From Pelecanus crispus (Eukaryota; Chordata; Aves; Pelecaniformes; Pelecanidae), in contig NC_134652.1 in NCBI RefSeq assembly GCF_030463565.1, forward strand, positions 20,685,397 to 20,749,396: a DNA stretch of 64,000 nucleotides. The letters run 5' to 3'. How positions within the stretch are numbered: the first letter of the stretch is position 1; every line of letters begins with the position of its first letter. Below, in pieces: positions 26,024 to 35,508 of this stretch. The notes under the pieces were generated by a model. The model searched no databases, was not told where the DNA came from, and saw only the letters and a list, made by a program, of their open reading frames with translations. The position numbers were made by a program, and so were the translations under genes.

Positions 26024-26141
26024 AGAAACCCGTCAGCCTGACTTACCGATGCCCCTGTCGATTCTACGAGAGCAACGTGGCAAGAGCCAACATTAAGCAC
26101 CTCAAAATCCTCTCCACACCCAACTGCTCACTTCAGATTGT
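26024..26141 (+). CDS. CXCL12: CXCL12 exon 2: N-terminus, CXC motif, N-loop, first beta strand
   Basis: 118-nt exon between acceptor CTGTGTCCCGCAG and donor GTAAGT (26142). It completes Glu21 and encodes mature residues 1 to about 39. The start [11 protein letters not shown] carries the receptor-activating N-terminus (Lys1-Pro2, also the DPP4-type cleavage context) and the CXC pair Cys9/Cys11. RFYESN follows, at the site of the mammalian CXCR4-docking RFFESH. Next comes KHLK, the known heparin-binding cluster, and Cys34, which pairs with Cys9 in the family. The last codon is split (GT|T, Val). Compared with remembered human protein, the exon shows Ser6Thr, Phe14Tyr, His17Asn, Val23Ile, Asn30Ser and Ala35Ser. 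The last change creates an Asn-Cys-Ser sequon. Confidence 0.98.
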
Positions 26142-29100
26142 GTAAGTCTCTTACTCTTTTCAGCTGGGTGCAAATCTCTGGTGTCGAAAGGGAGAGTCAC
26201 AGCTGGTTCTTGCTTTGGTGGCTGCAATTAGGTCTGTGTCTCATGCCAATTCATCTCTTCACCCCATGTGTCAGAAACAGCTGGACACTGCTTTACCCCA
26301 CACAAAGGAGCCCAGCTAGATGTTTCCCAGCTGTGTTCTACCTCTGTGATCTCCCTGTGACCATGTGATCCCATGTTCTGTTTCCCCCATGGGTATGTGA
26401 GCAGGAATGTCAGACAGGCTCTCCATTGCCTTGGATGTAGAGCTTCGCACCTTGGGGAAAAGACTTTACAGTGGTCTGAGTCTTCTAATGCCCCACTTCT
26501 CCACAGAGAGGAGCTAAACAAGCAAAAGTAATTCCTGGATTTCATGTAGCCTCCACAGGAGGTACAGACCCTAACTATGTGCTGGTCGGATCTAGGGACA
26601 TGCTTACCAGGTAGTGACTGACTCGGGTAAATCACAGATCACAGCAGGGCAGAAATGATGGGTTCCAAATGGAAAATAACCTCTTTGTTTTTTGCTGAAA
26701 AAGAAATGCTGATTTTAATGAAAAAATAGGTTCTAGGTTTGTCTGTGTGTGTGTTTTAGGAAGGTCTTTTTGGTTAATTTGCTCATGGATGACCCCCTCC
26801 TTCCTTTCCCAAAACTCAAAATCTTCTGGAGGAAAAAAATTAGCATTCTTCTTTTCACTGCAGGGAAGTCCTACTGATCATCAAGTTCTGTTGACCTCTG
26901 TAAGAGGGTCTCAGTGACTAGATTGGGTTTCTGTGCAGTACTCCCATCACTAGTTCTGTCTTCGATCCATGTTGGGCTTTTCCAGTTGCAACTTAAGTGC
27001 TGTAAAAATCCATTCTTTGTCATCCAAAACATTTCTGCCTTCAGAAAACTGATGTAGTTTCATGAAATTTCTCAGGAATGTGCAGATATATTGAAGAGCA
27101 TGTATCCATTCATGAACCAGTTTTTATTCATATGATTTTTTTTCTTTTTTTAAACCACTCTGGGTAGATCATACACATTTTTTCCTGTGTGCTTCTGCCT
27201 TAGGATTTGGTGGAGGGCAGTGAGAAAAATGTAAGCCTCAGCTGAGAAAAAATTTCCTTTCACAAAAATGGCAAAACCAGCTGTGACTAACTCTGATCTC
27301 TACCTATAAACAATTTTGGAGGCAAGCATCCAAAATGCAGTAGTGTATGGATTTGTACTCTGGGACTGTCAATGGATGTCATAAGGGTCCCAGTGCTAAG
27401 GCTTTGTAGAGGATTTGTAGAGGATTTTGGAGTAGCTTCAAGAAAATGACAGGCATTTAAGACAGGGTAGAGTATACATTTATCTCTTAATTAACATGGG
27501 ATCATAGTCATAGAGATGGATAAGAACATGAAATGCAGAAACACAAACAACTCGTGTTCTTGTCCATTCCTGACCCAAATGTGTTAATTTGCAATGTGAT
27601 TTAGTGGCACGCAGAACACATGAACCTATAGTTCACCATCTTTTTCTTACTTTAAAAAGTAAGGTACTTAAAAACTTACCTCCAAATACCTCTGAAACAT
27701 CATGAATTCGAACTAGGTCTTTATCGAAACAGAAGCTGAAATGGAATCAAAACTAACACGTAAATTTCTCATCTTGATGGTTTTAGCCACACTCTGAAGT
27801 TAGTTAGGACATGCATTACACAGTGAAGGTGCAAGTAACTTAAAAGCTACCATTTTCAGAAATAGAGAATCTCAGTGAAATCATATAGTTTCAGGAAAGA
27901 TCTTGTAAAGGGGAATGTACTTGTGCAAAAAAAAAAAAAAAATACGGTTGAGGGGAATTGTATCTGACAAAAAGCCTAAGAGCAGGCTTTTGTCTTTGGT
28001 GCTATGGGAAGTCATCTCTCTAAATCCAGAAATCTCCTCTGTGTATATCTACTTCTACAAAGCCCACCCTAAATTCTCTGCTTTTCAGTACAGTGAAATA
28101 GGCATTTTTAGCAACAATTAATTGCATCCTAAAGTAGACACCTAAACCAGTTCAGATTAACACCCCATACAGTTTCCTAGGTCTCTGCCGTGACTGTACA
28201 AAGAGCAGGGGCTGACAGGCTCAGAAATAAATGTCTAAAAAAATCAGTGTCTTAATATTAGGTGAGAGGAATTTCCTTGCTTGTGGCTGGAGGCTGGTTA
28301 CATGTGCTTTTGGTTCTGTACCCTGCAAGGCCAGCTCAAGAGTTCCCAGGCATTGCTAACATCAGCAAATCCATTCTTACTATCTGTTGGTATTACTTCA
28401 CTGGAAATACTCCAGCTTGGCACTGCTGTAAGGGAAATATGAATTAGGCCCATTCATCGCAGGGCTTGCAAGACTGGATCTTCGATGTGTTTATGTTACA
28501 ACTGTGTTGTTGCATAACTTCAGACCGAGGAGCCTTTTTGACCTGTTATTTCTAATGCCATAGTTTTATATCCCACAGATTTTATTTCATAAAGCAGGGA
28601 ACATTTTGGCTTTCATCCAGCAAAAGTCTTAAACAAGTACTGAACTCATTCCTACGGGTATTTCCATGAAAATGCTGTTCTTGGCACTTTGGCATGGCAG
28701 GCAAGCTGTTTAAGGGGAAATTTCTGAGCAGCTGGGGCAGAGGCAGGGTGCTTTGGAGGACGTGGGAGATCACAGCACTCTCTAGAGGCCCTGAGATCCC
28801 TGGAGGATGAGACCTGCTGATGCAGATGAAAAGCTATTTGTCCTGCTTCTGTAGGAAAGATGCAGATAGCTCAAATGCCAAATTCACGGGGAATTCAAAT
28901 TAGCTACACAGTCTGGTTTGGAAAGTGCAGCTTGGACATCCAGGAGAAAAACCCCTCAGGAAGTTTCTGCTTTTGTTTCCAGTGCTGAGTGAATACATGA
29001 GGGAAAACTTGCCTCTGGCACTGTGGTACTTCCAGTTGTCTTCCTGCCTGCATGTTAGTTCAGTCTTGTAAAAAACAAAAAGCTAACCAGATCCTTTCAG

Positions 29101-29603
29101 AACATCCAAGAGGTATGGTTTGGTGTCTGTCCTCAAAACATGTGAAACTTCAATTTTGGGTTGAATCTGAAAGCTATTTTTAATTAATTCCTTGCAAAAA
29201 TTACCTGTATTTGCCATGTCAGTATTTCCAAATGAAACTTAGCTGTTCCCGGCACTGAAGTCATAACAGTCCAGGTATGACTTGGAAAACTTAGATTTAA
29301 ATTCTGTATCTGTCTCACCCCCATATGCATACCAGTACAGACCACAAGAATCAGCATCAGAGGAGACAAATTGTACCAGTACTTTGAACCCAGGGATATT
29401 TATAACAGGTGCCTTGCGGATGGCAGGGATAACCCATCCTCTTTGTGGGTTAACTGAGAGGGTCACTGACACCCAAGGGAGTCAGACACAGCTCTGCTGT
29501 CCGTAATGGAATTGCAGACCTGTGTGCAAAATAAGGCATCTGGGTGGGTGTGCGCTGGGGAGCATCACACACTAAACTCACTCTGACTTTTCTCCTTCGG
29601 CAG
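26142..29603 (+). other. CXCL12: CXCL12 intron 2
   Basis: 3462 bp, GT-AG. Ordinary intron sequence with a poly(A) run of 16 at 27927-27942 and a GAATTAGGCCC old-repeat signature near 28441. No exon, RNA gene or young repeat seen. Confidence 0.9.
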
Positions 29604-29694
29604 TGCAAGGCTCAAGAGCAACAGCAAGCAAGTGTGCATTGATCCCAAGTTAAAGTGGATCCAGGAATATCTGGAGAAAGCTTTAAACAAGTAA
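29604..29694 (+). CDS. CXCL12: CXCL12 exon 3 with alpha-isoform stop
   Basis: Acceptor TTCTCCTTCGGCAG precedes the exon. It encodes [16 protein letters not shown] and then the C-terminal helix [12 protein letters not shown], ending with Lys89 and TAA (29692-29694) for the 89-residue alpha form. Cys50 (in KQVC), the partner of Cys11, and the basic surface residues Arg41 and Lys43 are present. For the longer isoforms the exon is cut at 29690 (AAACAA|GTAAGG), so the alpha stop lies inside the splice donor and the two outcomes exclude each other. Spliced length is 87 nt. The helix is identical to the human one as remembered; changes cluster in the 40s loop (SNSK for NNNR). Confidence 0.98.
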
Positions 29695-31975
29695 GGCAAG
29701 AGAAAAATGGACTTAACAGCTAACATCCTGAGTTATTAAAGGGTAGAACATTAAGGGCTGGCTTTTACCATGTGGACAAACTACTTGTGGAATCAGATAC
29801 TGTTTTGAAGATGGGTTTGGAGTTGACCTAGTCTGTATTAAAACAACAGCTTCTAGTATATCCTAAATGTTAAACTAAGACTTTTTCCAGGGTTTGAGGC
29901 AAAATCTATCCTAATGAATCTGTTCTGGGGTCTCCAGCTCATCCTCTTTTAAAAAAAGCCGTTCTCCCAAGGAAAATGCTTCCCTCTTTCCCAAGCCAAA
30001 CTACAATTACTTCAAAATCTAAATTGTTCCAGTTTCTTTGGAGCCCCTTCTCCATGTTACACTGGGGGTCTGTTTGCACAGGTAGCTAAGGCCTGGGGTG
30101 CTCTTAATATCGGCCAAGGTGAGATGTGTTGCCATGAATAAGGCTTTCCCAAAAGGCCAGGGCAAAACCAGCCATACTTGGCAAATTCAGACTTTTGAAA
30201 TCTATTTTTATTCCCCTTGAAAGCAGGTGATCATGGCTACCCTGAGGTGGAGCCAACATATATCTGTTCAACTTTATGGTGAGCAAGAGCAGCACAGAGA
30301 ACATTTCTGTGCTGAGTTGCAGGGGAGGGCTCTAGCCTTCCTGGGATGGAAGATGAAACAAATGATGGTACAAAGCATTTCTTTGCTTGCCCAGAGCCCC
30401 GAGCTACAGTTGATCCAGCAGCAGCATTTTGGCCAGCAAGCCTACCTGTGCACTCAGTATCCGTCCCACACTTGCCACCACATTCCCACCCCTCAGTAAC
30501 TGTGCTGTAACCATGCTGAACCTTGTTCCCCCTGCATCTGTAGGGCAAAGACAGGGCTGGAATCCAGTCATTTGCAAAAGAAATGCATTCCTGGAGAAAT
30601 GTGGGGAAGGGTATGGCCCCAGGGCAGATGTGAGGCAGTACAGGTAGCTGAATGCCCTCCACTGTTTGCTTTGCAAATGCATCTGCCAAACAAGGGATAG
30701 AGTTAAAAAAAAAAAAAAGAAGTCTTTGTTCCTCTGTGTTTTTACAATAAGCAAGGGGAGAAATGCTTCCAGAGGTAGAGAGAATCCATGTGGCCCTTTT
30801 GGGACCACACTGGGGCCAAGAGTGAGGAGGAGGAGGGAAGGAAGCCAGCTAACAAACTGACTGTGATTCCAGCTCTGACAGCTCTTCCCATCTCATCTGA
30901 TGCTCAGTGCCTTCTTTGCTGCCAGCACTCAGCCCTCTTGTCCTTTGGGCAAATTCTCTGCAGAGGTAATCCGGGTTAATGCTGCCAGGATGGTTTTGGA
31001 TTTAGGCACAACTAAACCTAAGAGCAGGATGTGGCCCATGCTGGCTATCCTAGGGGCTTGGGCTACTTTGTTTTCCAGCTTGGGAAAATTCTCAAGCCCC
31101 TGACTAATTTTCTGTTTGCCATCAGCCCCAGTGAAGCCCTTGGTGCTGTTCATAAGACCTGAAACTTAGGAGGCACTTAAGAAATTTGTAGGGTTGGGCA
31201 AATGTGATTATGTGCTCACATCCTGCCTGCCTGACTTAGGGGAACAACTCAGCTGGAACACGTTCTGTTCTCACTTCCACTGGTGAAGATCTGGGGCCAG
31301 CTCTACTGAAACCAGTGAGCCCGTGCCTGATCTTCAGCCAGATGCTGGGTTTTGTTTACCTAACTATAATCCAGAAGCAATTCTGTTAATTTGGTGGGTT
31401 TCATCCTGATCTACATTGAGTAATGGAAGAGAATTTGGTCCCAGCTCTATGAAATAAGATGACAGAAAGCATATATCTCCATCACCTACTCCTGTAATCA
31501 TGGCATTATTTTAATTTTCCAACTAGTAACGCTAGCACCAGTGGCATTTTCATGCTCCACAGACAGTCAGGGCTCTGTCTGTAGCAGCATTTTCACAAGG
31601 CATGTTTTTGATATATCTTAGTGCACAGCTTTGACTTCTTCAATGAAATGTACTTTGGAATATATTTATAGCGCATCAAACAATTCATATATTTGAATTG
31701 GAGCCATATGAATGTTGGTAGTTTAAAACACCGATATCCCCCTAAACTACTAACAGCTTGTAAAAGAAATCTATATAGATCTATAAATGTTAATGTAGCT
31801 ATCCATTTCAATCAGCCATATATTATATTTTTTCACTTGTACTGAAATTGTATGAAATGTGACATTACCCTATATGCACTAGCAATAAAATGGCTAATTG
31901 TTTCATGTTATGAAAACCCAAATGTACATGGGAATTTATTTTTCTGGAATAAAAGCAATACATTTTGTAGAAAGG
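29695..31975 (+). other. CXCL12: CXCL12-alpha 3' UTR (inferred)
   Basis: About 2.3 kb from the alpha stop to two poly(A) signals near 31.9 kb. The distal 700 bases are AT-rich and free of obvious young repeats, as expected for a constrained UTR. A segment around 31250-31440 looks like an ancient CR1/L3-type remnant (for example GAATTTGGTCCC near 31430). There is a poly(A) run of about 14 at 30705. The open frames here are short and unrelated to known proteins. Boundaries are inferred from the signals. Confidence 0.7.
31884..31953 (+). terminator. CXCL12: Poly(A) signals for CXCL12-alpha transcript
   Basis: Two AATAAA hexamers, at 31884-31889 and 31948-31953, followed by a T/G-rich stretch (ttttgtag, then gctcttgtaattg). 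Cleavage near 31970 would end the alpha 3' UTR. Usage is inferred. Confidence 0.65.
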
Positions 31976-33342
31976 GCTCTTGTAATTGCTTAAGTAGAAT
32001 CCAAAGTGTCAAGACATCTTAATCTATACCAGTGCTTCAATATGAGAGTATCTTCTGTGTTATAATCTGCAGCTAAGGGCAAGGAAAAGTTCATAGAATA
32101 TAGCAGTCCAATACAGTTGATTGTGAAACCAGAGATGGTTTTTAGTAGGGAATTATTTTGCTCACTAATTCTGCTTAGCCTTTATTATTGCTTTATATTC
32201 ATCACATCTCCATGTAATGTACATACTTTTGAGACATCAGTAAAATACATGCAGGCTGTCAGGAATCCAAATTGCTTAACTGGCTTTAAAAATCATTGTG
32301 CAGCTGCTGTGGCCAACATCATTCAATATTCATCCATTTTACAGACAAGGGGCAAATCAGTCCTTTCTTGAAATAGCTAACAACTTCTTTATCACTTCCA
32401 GGCAATCCCAGTCATTCTTTACAATACATTGACTGCCTTTTCCTTCTCCCTTCATGCAAGGATATGCAGAATCAGGCCCTTGCAGAGTAAACAGACACCA
32501 GAGAATCATCCTGGTTTGTCTGTTGTCACGTTAATATAGTCCCACCTCAGAACTTCCCCTCAGCCTGAGATCCTGGAGTCCATTAAGCTCAGTGGCTACT
32601 GCTGGCACAGACGAGAGAGCTGATGGATCTGGAGAAGATAACAAAGTCAAACAGTAAAAACCTTTCCCTTGAGCTAGCTGGGAGAAAGGAAAGGAAGCTC
32701 CCAACTTCTAGGGGCTGGCTGTGATGGGAGCCAAGCCCTGCTGCTGCCTTCCTCCATAGTGCTTGTAAACCCTGGTGTGGCAACTCTTCCTAATTTCTGA
32801 CCTCATTTGTAAATAAGGGCTGAAGTACAAGATGCCAAAAACACTACCTCCCAGTACTCCACCAAGTGTGTACTGGGTGAATGCCACACACGGTGGGGGA
32901 CAATGTAGGGGACTATCTTTACAGCCTTGTTTTAAGGCACCAAATGCCCGTAAATCCCATAGAGTAGCCACTGGTTCTTGTTGATGTCAGTGGGAATGCT
33001 GGGTGGGAAGCCAGAAATCCATCCCCCTTCTGCTTTCATTGTATCTCAGGGGGTACCATGCGCATGGTGAGGTTCCTGGCTGACAAGTTCTGGCAGGCAT
33101 CTGGGGAGGCTTTGGTGTTTTGGGGAAAAGAGTTGTTCTGGCCTCAGAGTTTGCAAGTGTCCTGTCACCAGGGCACTTTAATTTGCCTAACGTTCCTCTG
33201 AGGCAGAGGGTATGTGGAAGGGGATGTTATCTTCATTTGCACCCTGCCAGCAAGATGTGAAGGGACCATAGGATAAATGTGAATAAGGCCTTTGTATATG
33301 GATAATTTATGGCAGTCTTTTTGTATTTTTCTTTTAATTTAG

Positions 33343-33454
33343 ACCACGTCATCGCACTCATAAAAAAAAGCAACAGAAGAAACGGGGCCCACTCTGCCCT
33401 TCCCGTGCAACACCACTAAAGTCTCCAGGGAGAAAGAATGGTAGGAGGCATTAG
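33343..33454 (+). CDS. CXCL12: CXCL12 alternative last coding exon: basic, gamma-like C-terminal tail
   Basis: Not part of the classical alpha or beta reading. A strong pyrimidine tract and TTTAATTTAG acceptor end at 33342. Joined to exon 3 (AACAA|A CCA...), it restores Lys89 and stays open for 36 more codons to TAG at 33452-33454, giving a 125-residue protein. The tail starts PRHRTHKKKQQKKR, continues GPLCPSRATPLKSP and ends GRKNGRRH. It has 14 Lys/Arg, 3 His and no Asp/Glu, plus one extra Cys. KKKQQKKR closely resembles KKKRQKKR in mammalian CXCL12-gamma as I remember it, and the exon lies between exon 3 and the beta exon, as the rodent gamma insert does. Such tails bind heparan sulfate and can contain nuclear/nucleolar targeting signals. 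No transcript evidence is available here. Confidence 0.85.
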
Positions 33455-33456
33455 TT

Positions 33457-33625
33457 TCTGAGCTGGGATACCTCAGGTTCAAGTCCCTGCTCTTCCACTG
33501 ACCATCCTATGTGACCTTGGGCAGATATATTAGCCTATCCAGGCCTCCATTTTTCCCCATATTTGTTGAGGATAACAACTGTACCCTCCCTGCAAAGGGG
33601 TATTAGATAGATAAAACTCTTAAAA
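33457..33625 (+). mobile_element. MIR-like SINE, sense
   Basis: Shows the MIR landmarks in order: GGTTCAAGTCCCTGCTC, then CCACTGACC, TGTGACCTTGGGCAGA (33511-33526), CAGGCCTCCATTTTTCC and GAGGATAACAACTGTACC. Starts within a few bases of the gamma-like stop codon. Confidence 0.78.
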
Positions 33626-33654
33626 CAGGGGGAAAGTTCAGCCAAAACAGAGGT

Positions 33655-33795
33655 GAGAAAATTTTCCCATTTTACACATGGGAAAATGGAGACCCAAAGA
33701 GGCCAAAACAACCCTGAAGCAAAGCCAAAGTCAAAAATAGGATAAAGGTTTGGAAGCCCTATGTCTTTTAGCTGGCCATAATCCTCCAATACCAA
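33655..33795 (-). mobile_element. MIR-like SINE, antisense
   Basis: CCCATTTTACACATGGGAAAATGG followed by GAGACCCAAAGAGGCCAAAA is the reverse complement of the MIR 3' half (typical CCATTTTACAGATGAGGAAAC and GAGGCACAGAGAGG). Lies 30 bp after the sense copy, in opposite orientation. Confidence 0.6.
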
Positions 33796-35309
33796 ACTTA
33801 CAGAGTTAGTCTATAAATAATAGCTGGGAATTTGTCACTGGTGTTTTTTTAATGAAAAATGCAGCACTGAGTAGTGACAACAGGATTTGGTGCATTGGTG
33901 ACTGGTTGACATCTCTCCTATGGGAGATGCTGGGCAAGTCCCAGAGAATGGTGTTACGTATGCCAATGCCCTGGATGTCCCAGTTGTTTTTTTCCCCACC
34001 AGGGTGATGTGTCCTGCCTTTCTGCACCAAAAAATGTAAGGTTGCTGGTATGGGATATTGTAAAAGATATCTTCAAAGAGGAAAATTGTGCTCATGGCTT
34101 AGTCATCCTCTTTATGCCTGGGTGAGTTTTCCGAGGCTACCTTCACTGACAGTAGCCACAACTGTCTCTGGCTGTGGTCATATGGTCTTAGTTGTCCAGC
34201 AGGCATTGAAAGGGATGTTTGTTCTGATCCTGTAGGTTAGATGAGACATGCTGGGACATCAGGGTTTTTGAATACCTGGTGTTTACCTTCTGACACTTGT
34301 AACTCAGCCTTAGTGACCTCATCTAGATTGCAAGAGGCCGATCAGCCTGGAGTAGGAGTAGGGGTCACTTCAGACAAAACCTGGAGGCCACCAGCACAGA
34401 CTGGCTCCTTGTTCTGAGTGAACCCTGCACACAACACACTTGCACTTTGCTCTGGTCCCTAACCCACCACTCTTCCTGGGTGCCATGCTCACACTGATCA
34501 TGGTAGACTCGATGTGTCTGCCTCCTACCCTGGGATCCCTACCTCTGCACTTAACGCCTCACACATTTACTGTGCAGCATGTGGCTGCTTGTCCTCCCTG
34601 TCACCCCACCTTCACTGGGCAGCTGGTCACCACGAGCTGGGACGTGCTACCCAGCTGCTCACAGCAGGTGAGGTCCCAGAGCAAGGAGGCCATGGGCTTG
34701 GCTCCTGGCTGGGCAGCACACTCGGGGGTCTCTGCTCTCCAGCTGCCCCATGGTGGGAGCTGAACACCAACAAGAGCAGAGCATGGGCTGTCCTCTGTGT
34801 TCCTCCATTCTCACAGAGACCTGGCACCCTGTGGAGCTGCAGTCCATGATCTCCAGCAGAGCTGTGGGGTAGGGGCAGGTAGAGGAGGCATTCCCAGTGC
34901 CACTTGCTCCACTACTGGGGCTGCTCACAAATGATTAATCCCTCCTTCCCTTGCTGTGTTTTTTGCCGAGTCTCTTGTGCCCACCAATAATTCTCTGCTC
35001 TGGCTTTCAAGTCCAGAATAAGCTTCCTAGCCAGCCTTCCTCGTATGTTAGCTCTGAACACCTTACTAACTGTGATGAGCACAACCTGCCCAAAATAACT
35101 CCCATTGCTGGGTTTGCCCTGCTGGGTCCCAGTAACTCCTTGTGGAGAACTTCCCCCAAAATGTTTGGCAAATACTGGCTGGAGGGACAGCAAAAGAAAT
35201 GCCTTTGGGTTAGTCCAGACACAGAGTTGCTGTTTGACTAGGCCTGATATCAAAGCTTTTGCAACTGAAATAAACCTTAATAGTGTTTCACTCTCTTCTT
35301 CATCAACAG

Positions 35310-35325
35310 GAGGTTCAAGATGTAA
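35310..35325 (+). CDS. CXCL12: CXCL12 exon 4: beta-isoform C-terminus RFKM
   Basis: The acceptor CATCAACAG ends at 35309. Joined to AACAA from exon 3, the exon reads AAG AGG TTC AAG ATG TAA. It restores Lys89 and adds Arg-Phe-Lys-Met before the stop at 35323-35325, giving a 93-residue beta isoform. The four-residue tail is identical to the mammalian beta tail as I know it. In mammals the tail makes the protein less easily trimmed from the C-terminus. The rest of this exon is a long 3' UTR. Too short to be found as an open frame; recognised by splice phase and conserved tail. Confidence 0.97.
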
Positions 35326-35488
35326 GAGGCAAGCATTGTAAGCCGTCTACAGGATTTCTTACTATAGGACCCAGAGAGCAGATAACCAGTATTAGGGAAT
35401 GAATACATTTCACTGTTATCATGCAGCACAAAAGCAACGCTTCATGCATTTCCAAAGGTTTTTTTTGTTTGGGTTTTTTTTGTGTGGG

Positions 35489-35508
35489 CCCCCCCCCCCC
35501 CCCCCCCC
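35489..35508. repeat. Poly(C) tract of 20 in beta 3' UTR
   Basis: Twenty uninterrupted C after TGTGTGGG. Length may be unreliable because of sequencing. Confidence 0.9.

Larger units (their letters stand above)
33455..35309 (+). other. CXCL12: Possible 3' UTR of the gamma-like isoform / rest of intron 3
   Basis: 1.85 kb between the basic-tail stop and the beta exon. It begins within a few bases with two MIR-like SINEs in opposite orientation. The rest shows no recognisable coding sequence. AATAAA at 35269-35274, just before the beta acceptor, could end a gamma-like transcript; alternatively an unseen donor joins it to the beta exon, as reported for rodent gamma. Which applies cannot be told from sequence. 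Confidence 0.45.
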
